From NCBI GenBank assembly GCA_029851265.1, contig CP099827.1, positions 47,107-111,106 of the forward strand: DNA of 64,000 nucleotides. Reading direction: 5' to 3'. Numbering within the stretch: the stretch's first letter is position 1; the number at the start of each line of letters is the position of its first letter. A model generated the notes under the pieces. The model saw nothing but the letters and a program-made list of their open reading frames with translations. It did not search any database and was not told the DNA's origin. This document shows, piece by piece, positions 17,911-27,786 of this stretch. Position numbers and translations under genes: made by a program. Source of the stretch: Candidatus Shikimatogenerans bostrichidophilus. GTDB lineage: Bacteria; Bacteroidota; Bacteroidia; Flavobacteriales; Blattabacteriaceae.

Positions 17911-20900
17911 TTATTTTTTTTTTATTAAAAAATATATTTTATTTTTATTATAATAACATATTTTTGTATATTTTATATTATTATATTTTATTATATTATA
18001 AGATAAAGTTTCCTTACATATTTTTTTTATATATTTTTTTATAATATTATGTAATAATATATAACTTTCTTTATATAAAAAAATATTTATTCTATCAGTA
18101 ATTTTATATTTATTATCTTTTCTTAATTTTTGAATAATTCTAATAAAATCTCTTACCCAACATTCTTTTTTTAGTGAATTTGTAATTTTTGTATCAATTA
18201 TTATAATAAAATCATTTTTAGTATACATTATAATATTTTCATTTATATTTTCATTATATATATATATATCTTTAATAGAAATTCTTATTTTTTTATTAAA
18301 TAATTTAATATATATATATTTTTTTTTTTCTAATTCTTCTATTTTATTTTTTTTTAATTTACTTATAATTTTTGATATTTTTTTAATTTTTGTTTTATAT
18401 TTAGGACCTAAAATTTTATAATTTAATTTTATTTTTTTTTTTATATATTTATTAATTTTTGTTTTATATATAAAATTTATATTTTTAATATTTACTTCTT
18501 TTTTTAATAAATTTAAAATAATTTTATTTTTTTCTATTTTTTTATTAAATTTATTTTTTACTATATATACATTATTTAATGGTTGTCTAACTTTAATATT
18601 TTTTTTTTTCCTTAAAGATAATATTATACTAGAATATTTTTTTATATATAACATATTGTTTTCTATTTCTTTGTCAATAAATTTTTTTTTATATTTTGGA
18701 AATTTATTTAAAATAATACTATTTTTTTTATATTTATAGTTTTTATCAAAATAAGATAACTTTATATATATATATTCCATAAAAAATGGAGTTATTGGAT
18801 AAGAAATTTCTAAAATTTTTTTTAAACATATATATAACGTGTAATATGCTGATTTTTTATCATTATCATATTTATTTTTCCAAAATCTTTTTCTTGATAA
18901 TCTAACATACCAATTACTTAAATCATTTAAAACAAAATTATATATATCTCTAGTTATATATGTAATATTATATAATAAATAATTATTATATGTTTTAAAT
19001 AATAAATTATTTAATTTAGAAATTATCCATTTATCTATATATTTTTTTTTATATTTATAATTTTTGTTAAAATTATAATTATCTATTTTAGAATAATTAT
19101 AAAAAAATAAATATGTATTATATAATGTATTAAAAAATTTATTTTTTATTTTTTGTATATTTTCTATATTAAATTTTATATTTTCCCATGGTAAATTATT
19201 ATATATTATATACCATCTTATACAATCTGGTCCATATTTTTTTAATATTATAAATGGATCTAATGTATTACCCTTACTTTTAGACATTTTTTTACCATTT
19301 TTATCTAAAATTATACCTAATGGTAAAATATTTTTATAAGATATAGATTTAGACATTATTGAAGATATTACATGTAATGTAAAAAACCATCCTCTTATTT
19401 GATCAATACCTTCGCTAATAAAATTACAAGGAAATATTTTATTTTTATCTATTAAATTTTTATTTTCAAATGGGTAATGATATTGTGCATATGTACAAGC
19501 TCCTGAATCAAACCATACATCAATAACATCAAATTCTCTATACATTTTATCTCCATTTTTAGATGACAAAATAATATTATCTACAAAATCTTTATGCATA
19601 TTAATTTTATTATATTTAATTTTATTATTTATAATTTTTTTTTTAAATGGATTTTTTTTCATAAAACCTAACTTAATAGATTTATTAATTTCATAATTTA
19701 ATTCATTAAAAGACCCTATAACTAAAAAATTTTTTTTATTTTTTGTTTTCCATATAGGTAATGGTGTACCCCAATATCTTGATCTAGATATATTCCAATT
19801 TTTTATATTTTTTAACCAATGTTCAAATTTTTTTTTTATAAGATTTACAGAACACCAATTTATATTATAACTTAATTTTAAAATTAAATTTTTAATCTTT
19901 TTAAGATTTATAAACCATGATTTAATTGGATAATAAATAATAGGTTTATTAGTTCTCCAACAATGTGGATATATATGTATATATTTTTTAACTTTAAATA
20001 TTTTATTTTCTTTTTTTAAAATATCAATTATTTTTTTATCTACATTAAATTTATTTTCTTTATTTTTATAATATTTTTCTTTTATATATTTTCCACCTAA
20101 TCCATATGGTACTTCTTTAATAAATTTACCATTTTTATCTACTATTGGATTTAAATTACCATTTTTATCTTTAAAAAGTATTTTAGAAATATTATTTTTT
20201 TTAGCTATTTCATAATCTTCTTTACCAAAAGTAGGTGAAATATGTATTATACCAGTACCAAAATCTTCTTTTATTAAATTTAATTTATCATTAAAAATTT
20301 TAAATTTTTTTTTTTTACTTTTTATTGGTTTAAACCAATTTATTATCTGTTTATAGTTTAATCCTATAAGTTTTTTTCCTAAAAACTTTTTTAAAATTTT
20401 ATATTTTTTTTTTTTTTTAAAAACATTATTTATAGATTTTTCTGATATTATTATATTAATATTTTTTTTTTTTTTTTTATTTAATGTTTTAACTAATATA
20501 TAATATATATTTTTATTAACTAATAATGCACTATTTGAAGGCAATGTCCATGGTGTAGTAGTCCATGATAATAAATATATTTTTTTTTTTTTAAAAAAAT
20601 TAATATTTTTATTTTTAAGTTTAAATAAAACATATACTGATAAATCTTTTATTTTTTTATGAGTATCAGGGAAATTTAATTCTTGATGACTAATTGAAGT
20701 ACCTGCTATAGGTGAATAAGGTAATACTTTATAATCTTTATATAATAATTTTTTTTTATATAATTCTTTTATTATCCACCATATACTTTCTATATATTTA
20801 CTTGAATTAGTAATATAATAATTTTTTTTATTAAAAAAATATCCTATTTTATTAGTAAACTTTACCCATTTTTTAAAATTTTTTTCTACTAATTTTTTAC

Positions 20901-21240
20901 ATTTTTTATTATAATATTTTATAGATATTTTTTTCCCTATATCATTTTTATTTATATTTAATTTTTTTTCTACTGCTATTTCTATAGGTAAACCATGAGT
21001 ATCCCAACCTAATTTGTTAATAACTTTATAATTATTCATTGTATAAAATCTATAAAATATATCTTTTATTATTCTAGAAAATATATGATGTATTCCTGGT
21101 TCTCCATTCATTGATGGTGGGCCATCATATATTATAAATTTTTTTTTTGTATTTAATCTTATATAATTTAATAGTTTATTTTTAAACCAATAATTAAAAA
21201 TATTTTTATATATTTTATATAAATTTAATTTTTTATTCAA
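17911..21240 (-). CDS. ileS: Isoleucine--tRNA ligase, probable TTG start
   Basis: IleRS has 1109 residues from the proposed start. The HIGH-like motif is in DGPPSMNGEPGIHH, the editing (CP1) domain contains TTPWTLPSN, and the KMSKS motif is KKMSKSKGN. The open frame extends upstream to 21354, but there it translates the tRNA-Glu gene, so that part is not protein. Between the tRNA and the catalytic core there is no ATG or GTG. The family N-terminus (LNLYKIYKNIFNYW) begins next to a TTG at 21240. ATT at 21243 is an alternative. Confidence 0.92.
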   Translation of the reverse strand: MNKKLNLYKIYKNIFNYWFKNKLLNYIRLNTKKKFIIYDGPPSMNGEPGIHHIFSRIIKDIFYRFYTMNNYKVINKLGWDTHGLPIEIAVEKKLNINKNDIGKKISIKYYNKKCKKLVEKNFKKWVKFTNKIGYFFNKKNYYITNSSKYIESIWWIIKELYKKKLLYKDYKVLPYSPIAGTSISHQELNFPDTHKKIKDLSVYVLFKLKNKNINFFKKKKIYLLSWTTTPWTLPSNSALLVNKNIYYILVKTLNKKKKKNINIIISEKSINNVFKKKKKYKILKKFLGKKLIGLNYKQIINWFKPIKSKKKKFKIFNDKLNLIKEDFGTGIIHISPTFGKEDYEIAKKNNISKILFKDKNGNLNPIVDKNGKFIKEVPYGLGGKYIKEKYYKNKENKFNVDKKIIDILKKENKIFKVKKYIHIYPHCWRTNKPIIYYPIKSWFINLKKIKNLILKLSYNINWCSVNLIKKKFEHWLKNIKNWNISRSRYWGTPLPIWKTKNKKNFLVIGSFNELNYEINKSIKLGFMKKNPFKKKIINNKIKYNKINMHKDFVDNIILSSKNGDKMYREFDVIDVWFDSGACTYAQYHYPFENKNLIDKNKIFPCNFISEGIDQIRGWFFTLHVISSIMSKSISYKNILPLGIILDKNGKKMSKSKGNTLDPFIILKKYGPDCIRWYIIYNNLPWENIKFNIENIQKIKNKFFNTLYNTYLFFYNYSKIDNYNFNKNYKYKKKYIDKWIISKLNNLLFKTYNNYLLYNITYITRDIYNFVLNDLSNWYVRLSRKRFWKNKYDNDKKSAYYTLYICLKKILEISYPITPFFMEYIYIKLSYFDKNYKYKKNSIILNKFPKYKKKFIDKEIENNMLYIKKYSSIILSLRKKKNIKVRQPLNNVYIVKNKFNKKIEKNKIILNLLKKEVNIKNINFIYKTKINKYIKKKIKLNYKILGPKYKTKIKKISKIISKLKKNKIEELEKKKYIYIKLFNKKIRISIKDIYIYNENINENIIMYTKNDFIIIIDTKITNSLKKECWVRDFIRIIQKLRKDNKYKITDRINIFLYKESYILLHNIIKKYIKKICKETLSYNIIKYNNIKYTKICYYNKNKIYFLIKKK

Positions 21241-21296
21241 AATAACAAAATTTTTATTATATATAATAATAATAAAATATAAATATAAAAAAAAAA

Positions 21297-21368
21297 TAGC
21301 CCATAGGGGAATTGAACCCCTCTTTCCAGAATGAAAATCTGACGTCCTAACCAATAGACTAATGGGCT
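21297..21368 (-). tRNA. tRNA-Glu (anticodon TTC)
   Basis: This 72-nt minus-strand tRNA has acceptor AGCCCAT/ATGGGCT, discriminator A and D stem GTCT/GGAC. The anticodon loop is TTTTCAT with anticodon TTC, and the T arm is AGGGG-TTCAATT-CCCCT. It lies between rpsT and ileS on the same strand. It is a substrate for gltX in this window and, by family knowledge, for MnmA/MnmEG modification of U34. Confidence 0.95.
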
Positions 21369-21370
21369 AA

Positions 21371-21634
21371 TTAATATTTATTTAATAAATTAGATAATTT
21401 ACTTTTAATTCTAGATGCTTTATTTAAGTGAATAATTCTTTTTTTTTTTAATTTATCTATTATTGAATATATTTTATATAAATTTTGTATTTTTTCTTTT
21501 TTATCTATTTTATTAATTAATAATAATTTTTTAAATTTTTTAATTAATGTTTTAGCTGTTTTATATCTATATTTATTATATATTTTTTTTTTAATATTTT
21601 TTCTTTTTCTTTTTAATACAGATATACTAGACAT
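21371..21634 (-). CDS. rpsT: 30S ribosomal protein S20
   Basis: This 87-residue, Lys-rich, all-helical protein starts ISVLKRKRKNIKKKIYNKYRYKTAKTLIKKF and ends IHLNKASRIKSKLSNLLNKY. That matches the S20 pattern (S..KR.R...KR...N......KT..KK and the C-terminal kG.IHKN.A.R.KSRL). It is separated by only a few bases from tRNA-Glu downstream. Confidence 0.93.
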   Translation of the reverse strand: MSSISVLKRKRKNIKKKIYNKYRYKTAKTLIKKFKKLLLINKIDKKEKIQNLYKIYSIIDKLKKKRIIHLNKASRIKSKLSNLLNKY

Positions 21635-21711
21635 TGTTTTTATTAAATAATTATATTAATAATATATATAATATTATTTTTTTAAAAAAAACAACTTTAA
21701 AAGATAAAAAA

Positions 21712-22974
21712 TTATTTTTTTTTATAATTTTTTAATTCATTTAAAAAGAAACCTATTTTTTTTAAATCATTCCAAAAATTAGGATAAGATTTATTAACAG
21801 TGTTAGGATTTTCAATAATTAAATTATATTTAATAGCTAATATAGAAAAAGACATAGCCATTCTATGATCTTTATAGGTTTTAATTAATATATTTTTTGT
21901 ATATTTTATTTTTAAAAATTTTATTATTTTTATTGAATTATTAGTAATTTTTGTTATTGTACCATTTTTTTTTAATTCATTTTGTAATGCTATTAATCTA
22001 TCTGTTTCTTTTATTTTTAAAGTTTTTAACCCATATAATAAACATTTTATTTTTAATAAAGAACATGTTACTATAATTGTTTGTGCTATATCTGGAGTAG
22101 ATTCTAAATTTATTTCAATATATTTAGGTAATTTAAATTTTTTTTTTTTTTTAATAATTATAATATTTTTTTTTAAAAAAATAGTTTCAACACCAAAAAA
22201 TTTATTATAAATATCGGATATTATACTATCACCTTGTAAACTTTTTTTTTTAAATTTAGTTAAAATAAGTTTTTTTTTATCTAAAATAGATACAATAGAA
22301 TAAAAATATGATGCTGAACTCCAATCTGATTCTATTTCATATTTTATTTTTTTATTTTTTTTAAATTTATAATTTTTAATTTTAATTATATTTTTTTTTA
22401 ACCTAACATTAATATTAATTTTTTTTAAAATATTAATTGTCATTTTAATGTAAGAAAAAGAAATATTTTTTTTTAATAAATTTATTATTAAACCATTTTT
22501 TAATTTAGGACCTATTAAAATAAGAGAACTAATATATTGACTACTTATATTAGAATTAATATATATTTTATTTTTTTTTATTTTTTTACCTATTATTTTT
22601 ATAGGAGGATATCCAATTTTATTTTTATATTTTATATCTGCTCCTATATCATTTAAAGCTTTAACTAAAAAAAATATAGGTCTATTTAACATTCTATTAG
22701 TTCCAGTTAATATTTTAATACTTTTTTTTTTAATTGCAAAATATGAAATTAAAAATCTCATTACAGTTCCAGCATCTTTTACATTTATTATTTTTTTTTT
22801 TTCATTTAACAACTTAATCATAAGATTAGTGTCATTTGAATTAGATATGTTAAATAATTTAATATTATTAAATAATTTTTTTATAATTAATAATCTATTT
22901 GATTCACTTTTAGAACCACATATATTAATAATATTATTATTTTTAATACATTTATATTTTAATTTTAAATACAT
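21712..22974 (-). CDS. aroA: 3-phosphoshikimate 1-carboxyvinyltransferase (EPSP synthase)
   Basis: AroA joins PEP to shikimate-3-phosphate, the sixth step of the shikimate pathway. At 420 residues it is full length. The substrate-binding residues K22-S23 and R27 fall exactly at E. coli positions (GSKSESNR). Other blocks are D67-A-G-T-V-M-R-F74, SSQYISSL, SDWSSASYF, TPDIAQT with the catalytic Asp, KETDR and DHRMAM. All catalytic residues are present, so the enzyme should be active despite heavy AT bias. It sits in a minus-strand run with mnmG and ybeY. With aroQ it argues that aromatic precursor supply is a retained function. Confidence 0.97.
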   Translation of the reverse strand: MYLKLKYKCIKNNNIINICGSKSESNRLLIIKKLFNNIKLFNISNSNDTNLMIKLLNEKKKIINVKDAGTVMRFLISYFAIKKKSIKILTGTNRMLNRPIFFLVKALNDIGADIKYKNKIGYPPIKIIGKKIKKNKIYINSNISSQYISSLILIGPKLKNGLIINLLKKNISFSYIKMTINILKKININVRLKKNIIKIKNYKFKKNKKIKYEIESDWSSASYFYSIVSILDKKKLILTKFKKKSLQGDSIISDIYNKFFGVETIFLKKNIIIIKKKKKFKLPKYIEINLESTPDIAQTIIVTCSLLKIKCLLYGLKTLKIKETDRLIALQNELKKNGTITKITNNSIKIIKFLKIKYTKNILIKTYKDHRMAMSFSILAIKYNLIIENPNTVNKSYPNFWNDLKKIGFFLNELKNYKKK

Positions 22975-22977
22975 TAT

Positions 22978-24801
22978 TTATTTTATATATATTATTAATA
23001 TATTAATATCTGATGGAGTAATACCACTAATTCTAGAAGCTTGTCCTATAGAAAATGGATGATAAAAATTTAATTTTTCTTTAGCTTCTATAGATAAAGA
23101 TTTTATTTTATTATAATTTAAATTTTTAGGTATAATTAAATTTTCTAATTTATTCATTTTAATTACATTTTCTTTTTCTTTATTTATATAATATTCATAT
23201 TTAATTTCATTTGAAATAATATTTTTATATTTCTTTATATTTAAAAAATATTTTTTAAAAAAATTATAATTTTTTATTTTTTTAATTATATTATCAATAC
23301 TTATTTCAGGTTTTAATAAATATTTACTTATATATTCTTTTTTATTATTTTTTATATTAATTTTTTTTTTTTTAAAATTATTAATAATATTTTTTATTAT
23401 TTTTTTTTTTTTTAAAAAATTATTATATATTTTTTTTTTAATTAATCCTAATTTATATCCTTTATGAGTTAATCTAAAATCAGCATTATCTTGTCTTAAT
23501 AACATTCTATATTCAGCTCTAGATGTAAACATTCTATATGGTTCTAATGTACCTTTAGTAACTAAATCATCTATTAATACACCTATATAACCTTCGTTTC
23601 TTTTAATAATAAAAGATTTTTTATTATTTATTTTTAAATAAGCATTAATACCAGCTATTATTCCCTGACAAGCAGCCTCTTCATATCCTGTAGTACCATT
23701 AATTTGTCCAGAAAAAAATAAATTTTTTATTATTTTACTTTCTAAAGATAAATTTAATTGAATAGGATTAAAATAATCATATTCAACAGAATATCCATAT
23801 TCTATTATTTTAGCATTTTCTAATCCTTTAATAGTTTTTATTATTTTATATTGTATTTTAGGAGGTAAAGATGTAGATAATCCATTTAAATACATTATAT
23901 TTGTATTTAAACCATCTGGTTCTACAAATATTTGATGTTTATCTTTATTTTTAAATTTATAAATTTTATCTTCTATAGAAGGACAATATCTAGGTCCATT
24001 ATTATTAATAATACCTAAAAATATAGGTGATTTATTTAAATTATTTTTTATAATTTTATGAGTTTTTTTATTAGTATATGTAATATAACATTTAATTTTA
24101 TTAACTATTTTTGGTGTTTTTTTATATGAAAAATTACTTGTTGTTTTATCACCATTTTGTACTTTCATTTTATTAAAATTTATAGTTCTTTTATCTATTC
24201 TAGGTGAAGTACCTGTTTTCATTCTACCAATAATTAAACCATATTTTTTTAATTGTTGGGTTAATCCTATAGAACTTTTTTCTTTTATTCTACCACCTTT
24301 ATATGATTTATTACCTATACATATTTTACCATTTAAAAAAGTACCATTTGTTAATATTAATGCTTTACATTTTATTTTTTTTTTTTTTTTAGTTTTAACT
24401 CCATAAATTTTGTTATTTTTAATTATTAATTTTATTACTATATCTTGTAAAATATCTATTTTTTTTTTTTGTATTATTTTTTTTACATTTTTTATATATA
24501 GTTTTCTATCAATTTGCGCCCTAGGACTCCATACTGCTGGACCTTTTGATTTATTTAACATTCTAAATTGTATACTAGACAAATCTGATAATATTCCCAT
24601 ATACCCTCCTAGTGCATCTATTTCTCTTACTATTTGACCCTTTCCTATACCTCCTATAGCTGGATTACATGACATTTTACCTATATTATTAATACTTATA
24701 GTTATTAATAATACTTTTAATCCTAATTTATAAGATGATAATAATGCTTCTATACCTGAATGTCCTCCACCAACAACAATAATATCATATTTTTTTTTCA
24801 T
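22978..24801 (-). CDS. mnmG: tRNA uridine-5-carboxymethylaminomethyl modification enzyme MnmG (GidA)
   Basis: MnmG, an FAD enzyme, works with MnmE (encoded at 42017) to build the cmnm5 group on U34. It has 607 residues, close to the usual 620-630. The FAD motif is GGGHSGIEA at the N-terminus. The family blocks MSCNPAIGGIGKGQIVREIDALGG, RMKTGTSPRID and NGTTGYEEAACQGIIAG follow, and the C-terminal tRNA-binding region ends QASRISGITPSDI. The start overlaps ybeY by 17 bases. Confidence 0.97.
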   Translation of the reverse strand: MKKKYDIIVVGGGHSGIEALLSSYKLGLKVLLITISINNIGKMSCNPAIGGIGKGQIVREIDALGGYMGILSDLSSIQFRMLNKSKGPAVWSPRAQIDRKLYIKNVKKIIQKKKIDILQDIVIKLIIKNNKIYGVKTKKKKKIKCKALILTNGTFLNGKICIGNKSYKGGRIKEKSSIGLTQQLKKYGLIIGRMKTGTSPRIDKRTINFNKMKVQNGDKTTSNFSYKKTPKIVNKIKCYITYTNKKTHKIIKNNLNKSPIFLGIINNNGPRYCPSIEDKIYKFKNKDKHQIFVEPDGLNTNIMYLNGLSTSLPPKIQYKIIKTIKGLENAKIIEYGYSVEYDYFNPIQLNLSLESKIIKNLFFSGQINGTTGYEEAACQGIIAGINAYLKINNKKSFIIKRNEGYIGVLIDDLVTKGTLEPYRMFTSRAEYRMLLRQDNADFRLTHKGYKLGLIKKKIYNNFLKKKKIIKNIINNFKKKKINIKNNKKEYISKYLLKPEISIDNIIKKIKNYNFFKKYFLNIKKYKNIISNEIKYEYYINKEKENVIKMNKLENLIIPKNLNYNKIKSLSIEAKEKLNFYHPFSIGQASRISGITPSDINILIIYIK

Positions 24802-25234
24802 ATTTATTTATTTTAATATTTTTAAAATTTTTTATATATAAATTTTCTTTATTTATCATAATTTTTTTATTGATTTTATTATTATCATTATATCCTAATA
24901 AATGTAGAATTGAATGAATAATTACTCTTTTCATTTCTATTGAAAAATATTGTTTCCATATTATAGAATTATTATAAACTTGATCAACACTTATAAAAAT
25001 ATCACCATAAATATTTTTTTTATTTATATAATTATATTCAAAACTTATAGTATCAGTATAATAATTTTTATTTAAAAAATAATTATTAATGTATAATATA
25101 TATTTATTGTTACAAAATATATAATTTACTTTATATATATTTTGTTTTTCTAAAAAAAATATATTTTTAATTTTTTGTTTTAATTTTTTATAATTATTTA
25201 TTTTAATTTTATTTAACATATAAAAATTTATCAT
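24785..25234 (-). CDS. ybeY: Endoribonuclease YbeY
   Basis: YbeY is a metallo-RNase in 16S rRNA 3' maturation and ribosome quality control. It has 149 residues. The metal site is HSILHLLGYND: two His ligands of the H-x3-H-x5-H motif are present, while the third position is Asp. Asp there is the usual Bacteroidota variant (HG.LHL.GY.DK), not a local defect. The stop is TGA, inside the 17-base overlap with mnmG. It is divergent from obg across 73 bp. Confidence 0.9.
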   Translation of the reverse strand: MINFYMLNKIKINNYKKLKQKIKNIFFLEKQNIYKVNYIFCNNKYILYINNYFLNKNYYTDTISFEYNYINKKNIYGDIFISVDQVYNNSIIWKQYFSIEMKRVIIHSILHLLGYNDNNKINKKIMINKENLYIKNFKNIKINKYEKKI

Positions 25235-25307
25235 TTTTTTTAAAAAAATATTAATTAAATAATATAAATATTTTATTATTATTAATATATAATTAAAAAA
25301 ATAAAAA

Positions 25308-26291
25308 ATGTTATATAATAATTTTATAGATAATATATTAATTATTTGTATTAGTGGTAATGGAGGAAATGGTTTGGTACATTTTAAAAAAAAAAATAAA
25401 AAAATAGGTAAACCTGATGGAGGTGATGGTGGTAATGGTGGTAATATTATTTTTATAGGAGATAAAAATATATTTACATTTTATAATATAAAAAAAAAAA
25501 TAATATATAAAGCTTTAAATGGTCAAAATGGTATGTTAAATTGTAAAACTGGTAAAAATGGTAAAGATTATATTATAAAGGTTCCTATAGGAACAATAAT
25601 TAAAATTAATAAAAAAAAAAAAATTAATATAACTAAAAATAACAAAAAAAAAATAATATTATTTGGTGGTAGAGGTGGTAAAGGTAATTTTTTTTATAAA
25701 AGTTCTAAAAATCAAAAATCTATGAAATATAGTAAAGGTGAAAATGGTGAAAAAATATATATTAATTTAATATTAAATATTAAAATAGATATTTCTATTA
25801 TAGGACCGTCTAATACAGGTAAATCTACTATTTTATCTATAATTACTAATTCTAAACCTAAAATTAGTAATTATGATTTTACAACTTTAGTACCTAATTT
25901 AGGTATATATAATATAAAAAATAAATATAAAAAATTAACTATTATTGATATCCCCGCTGTAATAAATAATTTAAATTTTAAAAATGGTATAGGAATAAAA
26001 TATTTAAAATATTTAAAAAAATGTAAATTAATATTATTAGTAATATTTATAAAAAAAATAAAATATTTTAAAAAAATAAAAAATATATTACAAAAAAATA
26101 TTTTAAAAGAAAAAATAAAAAAATATTTTATTATAATATCTAAATATGATTTATTAGAAAAAAAAAATATAATTAAAATTAAAAATTATTTTATAAAAAA
26201 AAAATATGAATTTTGTTTTTTTTCAAAAAAAAAAAAAAAAATGTTTAAAAAAATAATTAATAATATTATATTAAAAAAATATATAATTTAA
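25308..26291 (+). CDS. obg: GTPase Obg, with altered G3 motif
   Basis: Obg is a large-subunit assembly GTPase. The 327 residues start with the Gly-rich Obg fold (SGNGGNGLVHF, GGDGGNGGNI). The G1 motif is G166-P-S-N-T-G-K-S-T174. The G3 motif, normally DxPG, reads D214-I-P-A217: the invariant Gly is Ala. The NKxD motif appears as SKYD. The C-terminal OCT domain is missing. GTP turnover may therefore be altered. Confidence 0.93.
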   Translation: MLYNNFIDNILIICISGNGGNGLVHFKKKNKKIGKPDGGDGGNGGNIIFIGDKNIFTFYNIKKKIIYKALNGQNGMLNCKTGKNGKDYIIKVPIGTIIKINKKKKINITKNNKKKIILFGGRGGKGNFFYKSSKNQKSMKYSKGENGEKIYINLILNIKIDISIIGPSNTGKSTILSIITNSKPKISNYDFTTLVPNLGIYNIKNKYKKLTIIDIPAVINNLNFKNGIGIKYLKYLKKCKLILLVIFIKKIKYFKKIKNILQKNILKEKIKKYFIIISKYDLLEKKNIIKIKNYFIKKKYEFCFFSKKKKKMFKKIINNIILKKYII

Positions 26292-26292
26292 T

Positions 26293-27321
26293 TTAAAAAT
26301 TATTTTTTTTTAAATATTCAATTACTTTTTTAAAACTTTTAGGTAATTTAGATATAAAAGTAATTTTTTTTTTAGTTATAGGATGATTAAATTTTAATAA
26401 ATAAGAATGTAAAGCTTGTCTAGGTAAAACATTAAATAAATATTTTATTATATTTGTATATTTTTTTTTATATAACCTATTGATATAATTATATTTTATT
26501 TTATTACCACCGTATAATTTATCATTAAATATTGGATTACCTATATATTTTAAATGTACTCTTATTTGATGAGTTCTACCAGTTTTAAGATTACATTCTA
26601 TTAAACTAAAATAATTAAAAACTTTTAATATTTTATATTTAGTAATAGAATATTTACCATTTTTAATATCATTTTTTAATACAGTCATTTTAATTCTATT
26701 TTTTTTATTTCTACCTATATAATTTTTAATTATGTCTTTTTTTTTTTTAGGTATTCCCCATACCAATGCTAAATATTTTTTAATTATTTTTTTTTTTTTA
26801 AATTGTTCATTTAATATATTAAAACTTTTAATATTTTTAGCAACTATTAATAAACCTGAAGTATCTTTATCTAATCTATGTAATAATCCTATTCTATATT
26901 TTGAATAATTTAATATTTTAATTTTTTTTAAAGATATATAATATTTTAAACCATTAATTAATGTATTTTTATAATTACCACAACCCGGATGTACTGTTAA
27001 ACCTGGTTGTTTATTAATTATTATTATATCATTATCTTCGTACTTTATATTAAGTATTATATTTTTATTTTTATATATATATTTTTTTTTTTTTATTTTA
27101 AAGAAATTTTTTTTATATATAAAAATTATTTTATCATTAATTTTTATATGTTTTTTTTTTTTAATTACTTTATTGTTTAATAAAACATTACCATTATTTA
27201 TATTATCTTGAATTTTTTTTCTAGAAATATTTTTTTTTTTTAATAAAAAATAATAATATAAATATTTATCTATTCTATAATAATTATTTAATATATTTTT
27301 TATATATATTATTTTTATCAT
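26293..27321 (-). CDS. rluD: RluA-family 23S rRNA pseudouridine synthase (RluD type)
   Basis: The 342-residue protein has an N-terminal S4 RNA-binding domain (KISRKKIQDNINNGNVLLN). The catalytic domain has the active Asp in GLLHRLDKDTSGLLIVAKN. Further family blocks are GRTHQIRVHLKYIGNPIFNDKLYG and PRQALHSYLLKFNHP. RluD modifies helix 69 of 23S rRNA in E. coli. The family is certain, and the precise target is inferred from the S4-plus-RluA layout. Confidence 0.88.
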   Translation of the reverse strand: MIKIIYIKNILNNYYRIDKYLYYYFLLKKKNISRKKIQDNINNGNVLLNNKVIKKKKHIKINDKIIFIYKKNFFKIKKKKYIYKNKNIILNIKYEDNDIIIINKQPGLTVHPGCGNYKNTLINGLKYYISLKKIKILNYSKYRIGLLHRLDKDTSGLLIVAKNIKSFNILNEQFKKKKIIKKYLALVWGIPKKKKDIIKNYIGRNKKNRIKMTVLKNDIKNGKYSITKYKILKVFNYFSLIECNLKTGRTHQIRVHLKYIGNPIFNDKLYGGNKIKYNYINRLYKKKYTNIIKYLFNVLPRQALHSYLLKFNHPITKKKITFISKLPKSFKKVIEYLKKNNF

Positions 27322-27338
27322 TTTAAAATATTATATTA

Positions 27339-27747
27339 TGGAGTAGGCGGGATTCGAACCCGCGTCCATACAAAAATTTCAAATATATTTACATATATAT
27401 CTAATTTAATAATTTTATTTTTTTTTAATTTAAATTAGAAAACAAACAAAAAATAAATCTATTTTTATTTTATATATATAAAATTTAAAAATAGAATAAA
27501 AATTTTATATATACTTATATTATATTTACTTTGTTTATTAATTTCTAAATTATATAAGAAATTTAGATAAACAATCTTGCACTAAAATAATTTAGTAAAA
27601 CTTAATATTTAAAATTAAGCAGCAAGAGCAAAATTACTTTCTCCTTTTATTTAAAAAAAATAAATATATTTTTTAACGTGAAAAATATTTATTACACGAT
27701 ATGAATATTTTAATAATTTTTATATGTCAAATCCTTAAACTACCCCC
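27339..27747 (-). ncRNA. ssrA: tmRNA
   Basis: The minus strand has a tRNA-like 3' end with T arm GCGGG-TTCGAAT-CCCGC and a G-rich 5' end pairing with the 3' TACTCC. In between, the tag frame GGA GAA AGT AAT TTT GCT CTT GCT GCT TAA (27644-27615) encodes GESNFALAA. This resembles the Bacteroidota tag GENNYALAA. It is a one-piece tmRNA. It rescues stalled ribosomes and tags peptides, and the ALAA end is recognised by ClpXP, whose two genes are at 60293-62193. Confidence 0.95.
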
Positions 27748-27786
27748 ATTATTTAAATTTAATAAATAAAATAAATATTTTTATAT

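Noticed and set aside
21241..21354. N-terminal extension of IleRS beginning MVRTSDFHSGKRGS
   Set aside because: This stretch is the translation of the tRNA-Glu gene on the same strand plus its trailer, and it has no match to IleRS N-termini.
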